Positions 17,180 to 25,506 are shown, numbered from the stretch's first letter. The stretch is DNA of 44,506 nucleotides from Paracoccaceae bacterium (GCA_947476475.1 CANJQT010000019.1:1-44506), one strand, 5' to 3'. Numbers and translations are program-made. The notes: generated by a model from the sequence alone, not told the origin.

Positions 17180-17489
17180 GTTTATGGAACGCTGATTACG
17201 CCGCAGGTAAGGGTTGGGTCAATACCTTAGTAAACTTATCGGATATCTTTGTGTGGATGGTCACTCTGATCGGGGTCAGGTTTTTGGTCCGCGCCGCGCT
17301 GTCGTTCAGTTGCGTTGCCCCTGCTTTCGCAAGGTTATTCCTTGGCTGACTTTGGCAAAGGCACTTACGTCGACGGTGCTGGCGTCAGCAGATGTTGGCC
17401 GGTACCCGGGGCTTGCTTGCTACGTTATTGCCTAACGCGCCTCTGCACTCCTATCTGGTTACAATGGTACGGACTATTAGGAGAATTCA
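17180..17489. other. Intergenic stretch of about 310 bp, no gene seen
   Basis: Divergent gap between the iron-binding protein and the OmpA gene. On the minus strand TTGACC near 17218-17213 could be a -35 for the iron gene. On the plus strand TACAAT (17460-17465) is a good -10 for the OmpA gene but has no recognisable -35. I saw no RNA structure with a U-tract and no credible reading frame in between. Confidence 0.5.
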
Positions 17490-19499
17490 ATGTTACGCCC
17501 CTTTCGAACCACCACAGCCCTTGTGACCAGCCTGTCGCTGATCCTGCCCGTTCCACCTGCGTTTGCGCAGGAAATGATCTGCTCCGATGGCACAGCCCTG
17601 CCTTGTGCCGAAGGGGTAGAGGCAATTCCCGTCGCGCCAGCTGAACCGGCCCCCGAGGCAGTCGAAGAGCCTGCACTCGAAGCGCCTGTAGCCGAGGAAC
17701 CTGTCACAGAAGCCCCTGCCGACTTGGAGCAACCCGCCGAAGAAGCGCCGGCGGCGGAAGAGCAGCCTGCCGAGGAGCCTGCGGCTGCGGAACAACCAGC
17801 TACGGAAGTCCCGGTGGTTGATGAGCAACCCGCCGAAGAGCCTGCGGCGGCGGAACAACCAGCTACCGAAGCCCCGGTGGTTGAAGAGCAGCCAGCGGCG
17901 GAAGCACCTGTAGCCGAAGAGCAACCTGCCGAAGCAGAAGGCGAAGAACCACCCGTAATTGTGGTTCCTGAACCGGCGGACCAACCGGCTGCCGCGCCAG
18001 AATCCGCCCCTGAAACCGTCACGGTTGCCCCCGAGACAACGGAGCCTGCACCTGAAGAACCGACCGTCGAGGATCTTGAGAAGGCCTTGGTCGAAGACGC
18101 TGCGGCAACAACTCCTGAGGCGGATTCAGCGTCAGGCGTGGCGGCAGAACCTGCAGCCACAGAAGCCTTGCCCGCAGAGCCGACGGTTGAAGGGCTCGAA
18201 AATGCACTGACGGGCGACGGAGCGGCGGAACCTGCATTGGTAGACGAAGTGGCGCCGCAAGATGTTGGCGCGGTGCCGCCGGTTCCTGCGGCCGTGGCTG
18301 ACGTGGCACAGGAACTGGCCGACGAAGGCATTGTACCGTCCGAGGAGGTCGTGCCGGAGCTGCCTGTGCAACCGGAAGCGGCCTCGGGTGAGGCACCCGT
18401 CGCCGAAGCGGCGGCACTGCTGGGCGCCACGGACGCAAGCGGCGCGCCTGTAGCCGCGACGACAGAGGCCCCGGCAGATTCTGTGGCGCTGGTGACGGAA
18501 GAACTGGTCACCGACCAATCGGCCCGAACATCGGCAGAGGACTTTGCCAACAAAGTCAATGAAGCCAGCGCGGCCGGCAATGAATCTGCAAAAACGGCAC
18601 CCGCGCCGACGGTTGTGCAACGCCACAGCAAGCTGAGTGATGGCGAGAAACTGCTGTTGCTTGGGGTAGGGGCTCTGGTCGTCGGCGCGATCCTGTCCAA
18701 CAACCGCAGGGTCGAAATGAACTCCGGTGACCGGGTCGTCGTCAGCCGAGACGGACAATATTACCTGCTTAAGGACGATGACGCGCTACTGCGCCAGCCT
18801 GGCGCCAGGGTACGGACGGAATCCTTCCGCGACGGCTCCACACGCACGACTGTCACGCGCGCCGATGGCAGCCGCGTCGTGACCATCCGCGATGCGGAAC
18901 AGCGCGTGTTGCGTCGGGTGCTCATTGATCCCTACGGGCGGGAAGTGACGCTTATTGACGACACGGTGGCCTTTGATCCGGTGGATGTAACGCGCTTGCC
19001 GCGTCACCAGCAACGCACCGCACTCAGCGGCGTGTCGGACGAGGATGCATTGCGCGCGGCGCTTGAAGCGGAATCCGGTGCGGGGCGGCGATTCAGCCTG
19101 GCGCAGATCCGCACCCTGGAGGAGGTACGTTCGCTGGTGCCAGTGATCGATCTGAATGAAATCACCTTTCCCAGCGGTTCGGCTGCCATTGCGCCCGATC
19201 AGGCCAAGGCGCTTGCGGGTCTTGGGAAGCTGATGAAATCCTACATCAGCAATAACCCCGCCGAGATGTTCTTGATTGAGGGACATACGGATGCCGTCGG
19301 AAGTGCTGCCTACAACCTTGCCCTGTCAGACCGGAGGGCAGAATCGCTGGCACTGGCGCTGACCGAGTATTTTGGTGTTCCCCCCGAAAACATGGTGGTT
19401 CAGGGCTATGGTGAACGGTTCCTGAAGGTCGACACTCTGGACGACGAACGTGCGAACCGCCGCACCAGCGTTCGGCGCATCACCAACCTCATGCGCTGA
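17490..19499 (+). CDS. OmpA-family protein with long Ala/Glu/Pro repeat region
   Basis: 669 residues. Signal peptide to about residue 26 (PAFAQ). Residues ~50-340 are Ala/Pro/Glu/Val rich and acidic, with a near-perfect 21-residue repeat in tandem (EEQPAEEPAAAEQPATEVPVV and its copy) and a second repeat EPTVEDLEKAL / EPTVEGLENAL. A hydrophobic segment (LLLLGVGALVVGAIL, ~386-402) follows, then a charged linker. The C-terminal OmpA domain (~550-669) shows EGHTDAVGSAAYNLALS and ANRRTSVR, which bind peptidoglycan diaminopimelate. It probably ties an envelope component to the wall. Start has AGGAG 7 bp upstream. Confidence 0.88.
   Translation: MLRPFRTTTALVTSLSLILPVPPAFAQEMICSDGTALPCAEGVEAIPVAPAEPAPEAVEEPALEAPVAEEPVTEAPADLEQPAEEAPAAEEQPAEEPAAAEQPATEVPVVDEQPAEEPAAAEQPATEAPVVEEQPAAEAPVAEEQPAEAEGEEPPVIVVPEPADQPAAAPESAPETVTVAPETTEPAPEEPTVEDLEKALVEDAAATTPEADSASGVAAEPAATEALPAEPTVEGLENALTGDGAAEPALVDEVAPQDVGAVPPVPAAVADVAQELADEGIVPSEEVVPELPVQPEAASGEAPVAEAAALLGATDASGAPVAATTEAPADSVALVTEELVTDQSARTSAEDFANKVNEASAAGNESAKTAPAPTVVQRHSKLSDGEKLLLLGVGALVVGAILSNNRRVEMNSGDRVVVSRDGQYYLLKDDDALLRQPGARVRTESFRDGSTRTTVTRADGSRVVTIRDAEQRVLRRVLIDPYGREVTLIDDTVAFDPVDVTRLPRHQQRTALSGVSDEDALRAALEAESGAGRRFSLAQIRTLEEVRSLVPVIDLNEITFPSGSAAIAPDQAKALAGLGKLMKSYISNNPAEMFLIEGHTDAVGSAAYNLALSDRRAESLALALTEYFGVPPENMVVQGYGERFLKVDTLDDERANRRTSVRRITNLMR
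17755..17890 (+). repeat. Tandem 63-bp coding repeat
   Basis: About two copies of a 63-bp unit (21 residues) with a few differences, followed by shortened copies (EEQPAAEAPVA, EEQPAEAEG). Near-identical codons across the copies suggest recent duplication by slippage rather than selection on protein alone. Confidence 0.7.
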
Positions 19500-19581
19500 C
19501 AGGCGTATTGCGCAAGCTTCGGGTCGCCCACCGGGCGGCCCGATTCTATGTTCCACCTGAAATAAATGACGGGAGATGAAC

Positions 19582-20049
19582 ATGCTTGCCTACATTGCGC
19601 TTCAAACTGACCTTGTGCGGTCGTTGCAAGCCGGCGGTCCAGACGCCAACGGTCAGACACCGGAACGCGCAGTCTCGGATGGGCGGGGCAACCCCTGCCG
19701 CCACTGTCTTGGTGACATTCCCGAGGGGGCGGAAATGCTGATCTGTGCCCACCGGCCCTTCAGCCGCCTGCAGCCCTATGCCGAATGTGGTCCCATTTTT
19801 CTTTGCGCCGACCAATGCGACCGCTACGCAGGCAATGACGTGCCGCCGATCCTGCGGACCAGCCCCGATTATCTGTTGAAAGGCTACCGCGCGGACGAAC
19901 GCATTTTCTACGGGACCGGGCGGATCGTGGCGCAGGCGGCTTTGCCTGATTATGCGGCCTCGTTGCTCTCGGATCCCGAGGTCGCCTTCGTCGACGTCCG
20001 ATCGGCCCGGAATAACTGCTATCAACTGCGGATTGGTCGGATCACTTGA
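19582..20049 (+). CDS. DUF1203 domain-containing protein
   Basis: 155 residues, cytosolic. The family signature is clear: CRHCLGDIPEGAEMLICAHRPF, LQPYAECGPIFLCADQC and a C-terminal VRSARNNCYQLRIGR. Cysteines are numerous, and the CRHC pair suggests metal or redox chemistry, but function is not known. I prefer the ATG at 19582, with GGGAG 7 bp upstream, over the ATG at 19576, which would almost touch the ribosome site. Its stop lies inside a perfect FNR box that belongs to the next transcript. Confidence 0.85.
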   Translation: MLAYIALQTDLVRSLQAGGPDANGQTPERAVSDGRGNPCRHCLGDIPEGAEMLICAHRPFSRLQPYAECGPIFLCADQCDRYAGNDVPPILRTSPDYLLKGYRADERIFYGTGRIVAQAALPDYAASLLSDPEVAFVDVRSARNNCYQLRIGRIT

Positions 20050-20059
20050 TATAGATCAA
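20046..20059 (+). promoter_or_regulatory. Perfect FNR/FnrL box
   Basis: TTGATATAGATCAA is an exact TTGAT-N4-ATCAA. A -10-like CATAAA (20081-20086) follows at the distance of a class II FNR promoter (box centred at -41.5 for a start at about 20094). It overlaps the DUF1203 stop codon, so the target is downstream. Confidence 0.75.
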
Positions 20060-20093
20060 GGATTGCGCCGATTCGCCGGGCATAAATAGCCAA

Positions 20094-20208
20094 AGCAAAG
20101 GCAATAGATCTCTTCGTATATCATGCTCGTCTTTGCGGGGCGCCCACGTTATCCCTTCCGTGGGTGCGTCCATAAACGCTGCGGGCTCCCTCCCGCAGCG
20201 TTTTTTTT
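20094..20208 (+). ncRNA. Candidate FNR-activated small RNA, ~115 nt
   Basis: Predicted from promoter and terminator placement. An ~45-nt 5' part is followed by an 8-bp hairpin GCGCCCAC/GTGGGTGC (20140-20147 and 20160-20167, one G-U) with a 12-nt loop containing TCCCTTCC, then the terminator hairpin, whose loop is CTCCCT. Both loops are C-rich and could pair with ribosome sites, as in many alphaproteobacterial small RNAs. No reading frame ends before the terminator. Role would resemble E. coli FnrS by analogy only: an oxygen-responsive repressor. XdhC downstream starts 46 bp after the U-tract. Confidence 0.6.
20175..20208 (+). terminator. Strong Rho-independent terminator
   Basis: Perfect 11-bp stem AACGCTGCGGG/CCCGCAGCGTT (20175-20185 and 20192-20202), 6-nt loop CTCCCT, and eight T (20201-20208). 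Confidence 0.9.
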
Positions 20209-20253
20209 CGTGCGTGGGCTGGCCTTGGCGGGTTTGCGGGTCATACTGGCGCC

Positions 20254-21216
20254 ATGGATTGGATGATCGAAACCGCACTTGACTGGCACGGCACCGGACG
20301 CCGCGTTGCGCTTGTGACCGTCATGGAAACCTGGGGATCTGCCCCAAGGCGGGCTGGCAGCCAGATGGTTGTGGCGCAGGACGGTGGCTTTGCCGGATCT
20401 GTTTCTGGCGGCTGTGTAGAGGCGGCGGTGATTACTGCGGCGCGGGAAGCGATCGCTGAAGAGCGGTGGCGAGTGCTGGACTTTGGCGTCAGCGACGCGG
20501 ATGCCTTCGCAGCCGGCCTCGCCTGCGGCGGTCGCATCCGGCTTCTGGTGGAACCGGTTGGCGCGGTTTTGCCAATTCCGCTGTTGACCGCGTTGGCCGC
20601 TTCCCGCCAAAGTCGCCAAGCCCTTGCTTACGTGGTCAATCTTTCAACCGGCACCCGCGAATTGCGTGGTGAAGTTGCGCCGCTGGAAGACCGGTTTCAC
20701 CGTGACCGATCCGGGCTCGAGGGTGATGAATTCATCGCCGTTCATCTGCCGCCCCCGCGCCTGATCCTGATCGGGGCGGTGCAGATTGCACAGGCCATTC
20801 TTCCGATGGCGCAGGCTGTGGGTTACGATGCGATTGTGATCGACCCGCGGGCGGCCTTTGCGACAGAGGCGCGGTTTCCAGGCACCCGAATCTGCGCCGA
20901 CTGGCCCGACAATATCTTGCCAGACGTTGGGCTGGATCGGCACAGCGCGGTTGTGACACTGTCACACGAACCCCGCATTGACGATCCGGCGCTCATCCTG
21001 GCTCTGCCGTCGCATGCGGCCTATGTCGGTGCGCTGGGGTCGCGCCGCACACAGGAAACACGTGTTTCGCGCCTGCTGTCTGCCGGACTTGACCCTCAGG
21101 ACATCGCACGCCTGAAGGCGCCGGTCGGCTTGCCCATCGGGGCCGCAACCCCGGCCGAAATAGCACTGTCAGTTCTTGCGGATGTCGTGGCAACCTTTCG
21201 GGGTGTCGGGCGCTGA
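20254..21216 (+). CDS. XdhC family protein (molybdoenzyme maturation)
   Basis: 320 residues. N-terminal XdhC domain with TWGSAPRRAGSQMVV and GSVSGGCVE, C-terminal Rossmann domain with ALGSRRT and APVGLPIGAATPAEIA. XdhC proteins bind molybdenum cofactor and help insert or sulfurate it in xanthine dehydrogenase-type enzymes. No xdhA, xdhB or CO dehydrogenase gene is adjacent. The Rossmann loop reads GAVQIAQ where relatives I recall have GAVHIAQ; the change may matter little. Start ATG at 20254 has no clear ribosome site; GTG or ATG alternatives were not better. Confidence 0.85.
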   Translation: MDWMIETALDWHGTGRRVALVTVMETWGSAPRRAGSQMVVAQDGGFAGSVSGGCVEAAVITAAREAIAEERWRVLDFGVSDADAFAAGLACGGRIRLLVEPVGAVLPIPLLTALAASRQSRQALAYVVNLSTGTRELRGEVAPLEDRFHRDRSGLEGDEFIAVHLPPPRLILIGAVQIAQAILPMAQAVGYDAIVIDPRAAFATEARFPGTRICADWPDNILPDVGLDRHSAVVTLSHEPRIDDPALILALPSHAAYVGALGSRRTQETRVSRLLSAGLDPQDIARLKAPVGLPIGAATPAEIALSVLADVVATFRGVGR

Positions 21217-21259
21217 ACCACCTTCCGCGCGACAAATGTCAGGCTACCCCGAAGTCAGA

Positions 21260-22045
21260 TCAGAGCCGCCGGAAAAGTCTGGTCAACCTGTCAGCCTCGG
21301 CGTCGGTGCCGTAAGGCGTGTTCAGGATGAACATCCCGGATCCGATCATCCCATGCCCCTCGCGGGCGGGCGGGAAGCGCACTTCATGACGCAGAACCTT
21401 GGGGGCGTTCAGTGAGTCGAGCAGCTCCAGCATAGGGCGGTGCCGCATGTCGATCAGGATCGGATACCACAGCGCAATGGTTCCGACGTTCCATTTGCGA
21501 TGCACATCGGCGATCAGTTTGGGTATCGCGACATAGTCTGCCTTCACCTCGTAGGGCGGGTCAATCAGCATCAGGCCCCGGCGCGGTTCTGGCGGGGTCA
21601 GGGCCATGGCCATTGCCGTGCCATCCATCTGGCGACAGGTCATCGGATAGGGCAGCATCGCTTCGCACAACGCCACATATTCCTGCGGATGCAGTTCAGC
21701 CAAAGTCGCCCGGTCGCCGTCGCGCATGAACTGCGCGGCAACCAGCGGGGATCCGGGGTAGGCTTGCGGTCCATAGACGGCCCGGACGGCGGACAGGGCC
21801 CTTGCATAGGGGTGGTCGGGCGGAAACCAACCAAGGTGCTCGACTGCCGTGATTCCTTGCGCCGCTTCGCCGGTCTTTTGCGCTTCGGCCCCGGTCAGAT
21901 CGTAAAGCCCTCGGCCAGCATGGGTCTCAAGGTAGGTAAAGGCTTTGTCCTTCTGAGTCAGATAGTCCAGCATGAAGGCCAGAAGGGCGTGTTTGTGAAC
22001 ATCGGCCAGATTTCCGGCGTGGTAGGCGTGCTGGTAGGAAAGCAT
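21260..22045 (-). CDS. rlmJ: 23S rRNA (adenine(2030)-N(6))-methyltransferase RlmJ
   Basis: 261 residues. N-terminal LSYQHAYHAGNLADVHKHALL is diagnostic, ETHAGRGLYDL is the S-adenosylmethionine site, and IDPPYE is the DPPY catalytic motif for N6-adenine methylation. It modifies A2030 of 23S rRNA. The start at 22045 has AAGGAG 5 bp upstream; the longer open frame runs into sulP. It follows sulP after 20 bp on the same strand. Confidence 0.93.
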   Translation of the reverse strand: MLSYQHAYHAGNLADVHKHALLAFMLDYLTQKDKAFTYLETHAGRGLYDLTGAEAQKTGEAAQGITAVEHLGWFPPDHPYARALSAVRAVYGPQAYPGSPLVAAQFMRDGDRATLAELHPQEYVALCEAMLPYPMTCRQMDGTAMAMALTPPEPRRGLMLIDPPYEVKADYVAIPKLIADVHRKWNVGTIALWYPILIDMRHRPMLELLDSLNAPKVLRHEVRFPPAREGHGMIGSGMFILNTPYGTDAEADRLTRLFRRL

Positions 22046-22065
22046 TCCGGCTCCTTCTGGCCCGA

Positions 22066-23328
22066 TCAACGGTCGGGCATATCCCATTCGGCGGGCGGCA
22101 CATTGCGCCGTCTGAGCCGAAGCGCAAGGCCCAAGCCGACACCAACGCCGATTGCCAGCGTAAGATCGACCAGAAGGGTTAGTGTCAGCGTGAGCAACAG
22201 CAATATCCGGTCCGACGTGCGCGCACGCAGATACTGGCGCCACCGGTGCGGTTCGGACATGTTCCAGGCCGTAAGGATCAAGAGCCCGCTCAGCGCCGGC
22301 ATCGCCAGATAGCCCGCCAGAGGTGCCGCACCATAAACAAAGACCAGCAGGGTCAGCGCATGGACGATTCCGGCGACCGGCGTTTGGCCGCCCGCGCGGA
22401 TATTGGTGGCGGTGCGGGCAATTGCACCGGTCGCGGGCAAACCGCCAAACAGCGCAGAGGCCACATTCGCATAGCCCTGGGCCAGAAGTTCGGCGTTCGG
22501 GCGGTGCCGACCACCGCGCATCCGGTCCGCCACCATTGCCGACAGCAGGGATTCCACCCCGGCCAGAAAGGCGATGATGATCGCCGAGGGAAGAAGCATC
22601 TGCAAACGGTCCAGTGACAGGTCCGGCAGGTGAGGGGTCGGCAAGCTGCTGGGCAAGTTGCCAAAACGATCGACAATCCGTTCCACCGGCAGGTCAAACA
22701 GCGACACCGCCGCCGACGTCAGCATTACCGCCAGAATCAGCCCAGGCCAACGCGGGGCCAAACGGCGAAAGACGACGATCAGGAAAATGGTCGCCAGCCC
22801 GACCGCAACTGCCCCCGGGTTCAGGCTGGCGCGTGCGGCCCAAAGAACCGGCAACTTGCCCAGAAAGTCTGCAGGCACGTGTGCCACATCCAACCCCAGA
22901 AGATCCTTGATCTGACTGGTGGCAATGATTGCCGCAATCCCGATCGTAAAGCCGTTCACCACCGCCTCTGGCACAAGGTCGATCAGGTTTCCCGCGCGCA
23001 GCGCCCCCGCAGCCAACAGGATCAGCCCCGCCATGAATGTCGCCGTGATCAGCCCGTCCAGCCCATAGGTTGCGATGATACCCGCGACCACGACAATAAA
23101 TGCGCCGGTCGGGCCGCCGATCTGGACCGAACTGCCGCCCAGCGCCGAAATCAGTGCGCCACCGACAATTGCCGTGATAAGCCCTTGTGCTGGGTTGGCC
23201 CCCGAAGCAATCGCAATCGCCAGACTAAGCGGCAAAGCGACCATCGCCACAGTGACGCCTGCCATAAGGTCTGACAGAAATAGTTTGCGGGAATAGGACG
23301 TTACCGTTGTCAGTAGCACTGGGCGCAT
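22066..23328 (-). CDS. SulP family inorganic anion transporter, STAS domain absent
   Basis: 420 residues with about ten to twelve membrane segments. SulP signatures: AGVTVAMVALPLSLAIAIASG near the N-terminus, GSSVQIGGPTGAFIV, and ATGAIARTATNIRAGGQTPVAGI later. Members carry sulfate, bicarbonate or dicarboxylates, mostly with protons or sodium. The chain ends with a short basic tail (LRLRRRNVPPAEW) and lacks the cytoplasmic STAS domain that most SulP proteins have. Substrate cannot be assigned; sulfate is possible as the sulfur-assimilation operon is 2.5 kb away, but bicarbonate is equally possible. Confidence 0.87.
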   Translation of the reverse strand: MRPVLLTTVTSYSRKLFLSDLMAGVTVAMVALPLSLAIAIASGANPAQGLITAIVGGALISALGGSSVQIGGPTGAFIVVVAGIIATYGLDGLITATFMAGLILLAAGALRAGNLIDLVPEAVVNGFTIGIAAIIATSQIKDLLGLDVAHVPADFLGKLPVLWAARASLNPGAVAVGLATIFLIVVFRRLAPRWPGLILAVMLTSAAVSLFDLPVERIVDRFGNLPSSLPTPHLPDLSLDRLQMLLPSAIIIAFLAGVESLLSAMVADRMRGGRHRPNAELLAQGYANVASALFGGLPATGAIARTATNIRAGGQTPVAGIVHALTLLVFVYGAAPLAGYLAMPALSGLLILTAWNMSEPHRWRQYLRARTSDRILLLLTLTLTLLVDLTLAIGVGVGLGLALRLRRRNVPPAEWDMPDR

Positions 23329-23395
23329 GCGGCCTCCACAGGCGTGATGGCCAACGATAGGCCCCGGTCATGCTGGGGCGCAACTCAAAAGAAAA

Positions 23396-23414
23396 GGCCC
23401 CCGAAACGGGGGCC
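23396..23414 (-). terminator. Terminator of infC
   Basis: Stem GGCCCCCG/CGGGGGCC with an AAA loop. On the minus strand it is followed by TTTTCTTTT, 22 bp after the infC stop. Confidence 0.85.
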
Positions 23415-23435
23415 GGTTCCGTCGATTGATCGGGA

Positions 23436-23975
23436 CTACTTCGGCCCGATCATCATGACCATTTGTTTGCCTTCGAGCTTCGGCATCTGTTCGATCTTAC
23501 CCGCCTCGCCGACATCGCCGGCAACGCGGTTCAACAGCTCCAGCCCCAGTTGCTGGTGGGCCATTTCACGTCCCCGAAAGCGCAAGGTCACTTTGACCTT
23601 GTCGCCCTCTTCAAGGAACTTCATAACCGAACGCATTTTGACATCGTAGTCATGGGTATCTGTTCCCGGTCGGAACTTGATTTCCTTGATCTCGATGATT
23701 TTTTGCTTCTTGCGGGCTTCGGCCTCACGCTTTTGCGTCTCGTATTTGTATTTGCCGAAGTCCATGATCTTGCAGACTGGTGGTTCGGCATTGGGCGAGA
23801 TTTCGACCAGATCCAAGCCTGCTTCCTCGGCCATCTGCATGGCGCGCGCAGGCGTCACCACGCCGACGTTCTCACCATCCGCACCGATCAGGCGGATTTC
23901 GGGTGCGCGGATGCGTTCATTGACGCGAGGCCCCGTTTCACGTTGCGGCGGGGCGTTATGCGGTCTGCGGGCTAT
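23436..23975 (-). CDS. infC: Translation initiation factor IF-3
   Basis: 179 residues from the proposed start. The N-domain ([47 protein letters not shown]), basic linker ([11 protein letters not shown]) and C-domain ([28 protein letters not shown]) are complete. IF-3 prevents subunit joining and checks the start codon. I start it at ATA (23975-23973) because AGAAGGA ends 8 bp upstream and the protein then begins [11 protein letters not shown], the conserved N-terminus; the in-frame ATG 64 codons upstream would add unrelated residues. A nearby ATG is out of frame and ends after three codons. Confidence 0.93.
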   Translation of the reverse strand: MARRPHNAPPQRETGPRVNERIRAPEIRLIGADGENVGVVTPARAMQMAEEAGLDLVEISPNAEPPVCKIMDFGKYKYETQKREAEARKKQKIIEIKEIKFRPGTDTHDYDVKMRSVMKFLEEGDKVKVTLRFRGREMAHQQLGLELLNRVAGDVGEAGKIEQMPKLEGKQMVMMIGPK

Positions 23976-24090
23976 GGTGGCATTCCTTCTATGGTTGCCA
24001 ATGAAATCGCGCGGAAAATAGACGGGCGCGCGCGGTGTTTCAACCCGTATTCGGCACCAGTGGTGCAGGTGCATACATAGCCAAATCCCT

Positions 24091-24103
24091 TTCCAATTTG
24101 GAA
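24091..24103. promoter_or_regulatory. Perfect 13-bp palindrome in the infC leader / divergent gap
   Basis: TTCCAATTTGGAA (six-base arms, one central base), 116 bp upstream of infC and 82 bp upstream of the Ala-rich gene. It could be an operator for either promoter; no regulator is recognised. Confidence 0.3.
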
Positions 24104-24184
24104 TTTTTCTGTCATATGAGGCCCCGCAACGCGCAATAAGCGAAAAGATGGGCAAGGCGCGTGTCACATGGGAAGGACTACAGG

Positions 24185-24592
24185 ATGAACAGAAACGTCA
24201 TTATCGCGCTGATCATCGCCATTCTTGCTGGCGGTGGGTACTGGTATTACAGCGGCCAACAGCGTGCCGCCGAAGAGGCCGCCGCCGCACAGGCTGCCGC
24301 TGATGAAGCTGCCGCAGCTGCCAAGAAGGCAGAAGAAGAGGCTGCCGCCAAGGCTGCAGAAGAAGCCGCAGCTGCCGCCAAGGCCGCCGAGGAAGCCGCA
24401 GCAGCAGAAGCCGCTGCCGAGCTTTTCGACGCTACCAAGTTTGACGCCGCAAAAGTCACCGCAGCCATCGATGCGTCAACGCTGGACGATGCGACCAAAA
24501 CCACGCTCAAGGCCGCAGTCGATGCAGCCAAGACCAATCCGGCGCTGGTGCAGGGCGCTCTGGATCAGGTCAAAGCCGCTATGGGCATGTAA
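24185..24592 (+). CDS. Membrane-anchored alanine-rich coiled-coil protein
   Basis: 135 residues. One hydrophobic anchor (residues ~5-22, [18 protein letters not shown]) is followed by a long Ala/Glu/Lys stretch (~25-80) with repeated AAEEAAA and KAAEEA phrases, probably a single long helix or coiled coil, then a short folded C-terminus ([33 protein letters not shown]). The layout resembles TolA-like or periplasmic spacer proteins, but no family can be named. Start ATG at 24185 has AGGACTACAGG upstream; an ATG at 24161 is less likely. A terminator follows. Confidence 0.75.
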   Translation: MNRNVIIALIIAILAGGGYWYYSGQQRAAEEAAAAQAAADEAAAAAKKAEEEAAAKAAEEAAAAAKAAEEAAAAEAAAELFDATKFDAAKVTAAIDASTLDDATKTTLKAAVDAAKTNPALVQGALDQVKAAMGM

Positions 24593-24615
24593 TTTAGTGC
24601 TGTCTGGCCAAAGAA

Positions 24616-24645
24616 AACGCCGCGCGGGGCAACCTGCGCGGCGTT
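24616..24645 (+). terminator. Rho-independent terminator of the Ala-rich gene
   Basis: Stem AACGCCGCGC/GCGCGGCGTT (24616-24625 and 24636-24645), loop of 10 nt, followed by GTTCTTTCT. Confidence 0.75.
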
Positions 24646-24677
24646 GTTCTTTCTGCCTCCCCCCTTCAAGGGCAGGT

Positions 24678-25490
24678 TCAGATCCCGTCCCCGACAAAGG
24701 CCTTCTCGACCACATATTCCTTGGGGTCTGAATTGGCGCCTTCGCGCAGGCCAAAGCCTTCCAGAACCTCTTTCACGTCAACGTTGAAGGCAAGCGACCC
24801 GCAGACCATCGCACGGTCGTCCTTTGGGTTCATCGGTGCAATGCTGTAGTGATCAAAGATCTTGCCGCTTTCCAGATTGTCGGTGATGCGGCCCATCAAC
24901 GGGCTGTCTTCGCGGGTGGTGGTCGGATAATAGCGCAGCTTGTCGCCAACCAGTTCGCCGATCAGCGGATCATTCTTGAGACCGGCCACAAGCTGGCTGC
25001 CATATTCCAATTCGGCCACCGTGCGGCAGGTGTGGAGCATGTAGATTTCTTCGTATTTTTCATAGGTTTCCGGTTCGCGCATCAGACTTGCAAAGGGCGC
25101 GATGCCGGTGCCGGTGGCCAGAAACCACAAGCGTTTTCCAGGCAAAAGCGCATCATGGACCAGCGTCCCAACAGGCTTGGGGCGTAAGATGATCTCGTCG
25201 CCCGGTCGGATATGCTGAAGCCTCGATGTCAGCGGCCCGTCCGGAACCTTGATCGAATAGAACTCCAGCTCCTCGTCCCAAGCTGGCGAGGCAATGGAAT
25301 AAGCGCGCAGCAAGGGTTTGCCGTTGTCGCCGATCAGCCCGATCATCACGAATTCCCCAGATCGGAAGCGCAAGGACTGCGGCCGCGTCACCCGGAAGGA
25401 AAACAGCCGATCCGTCCAGTGGGTCACAGAGGTTACTGTCTGCGCATCGGGCAGGGTCTTGATGGCAGGTATCGCAGCTGCATCGCTCAC
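24678..25490 (-). CDS. fpr: Ferredoxin--NADP(+) reductase
   Basis: 270 residues. FAD-binding part: RFRSGEFVMIGL, LLRAYSIASP (RxYS motif), FYSIKVPDGPLTSRL. NADP part: FLATGTGIAPFASLMREP, MLHTCRTVAELEYG, and a C-terminal VEKAFVGDG ending typical of the bacterial subclass. It moves electrons between NADPH and ferredoxin or flavodoxin in the cytosol. It follows the cys cluster after 103 bp, with a hairpin in the gap and its own possible operator, so it may be expressed separately. Electrons for the sulfite reductase are one plausible use (inference). Confidence 0.93.
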   Translation of the reverse strand: MSDAAAIPAIKTLPDAQTVTSVTHWTDRLFSFRVTRPQSLRFRSGEFVMIGLIGDNGKPLLRAYSIASPAWDEELEFYSIKVPDGPLTSRLQHIRPGDEIILRPKPVGTLVHDALLPGKRLWFLATGTGIAPFASLMREPETYEKYEEIYMLHTCRTVAELEYGSQLVAGLKNDPLIGELVGDKLRYYPTTTREDSPLMGRITDNLESGKIFDHYSIAPMNPKDDRAMVCGSLAFNVDVKEVLEGFGLREGANSDPKEYVVEKAFVGDGI

Positions 25491-25506
25491 GGTGGAACCT
25501 CGGATA

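Noticed and set aside
17180-17489. Riboswitch or small RNA in the gap before the OmpA gene
   Set aside because: No U-tailed hairpin or conserved riboswitch core seen.
17755-17890. CRISPR-like array
   Set aside because: The repeats are in-frame codons of the OmpA linker without spacers.
21440-22312. 290-residue plus-strand frame opposite rlmJ and sulP
   Set aside because: Antisense shadow; low-complexity basic sequence without motifs.
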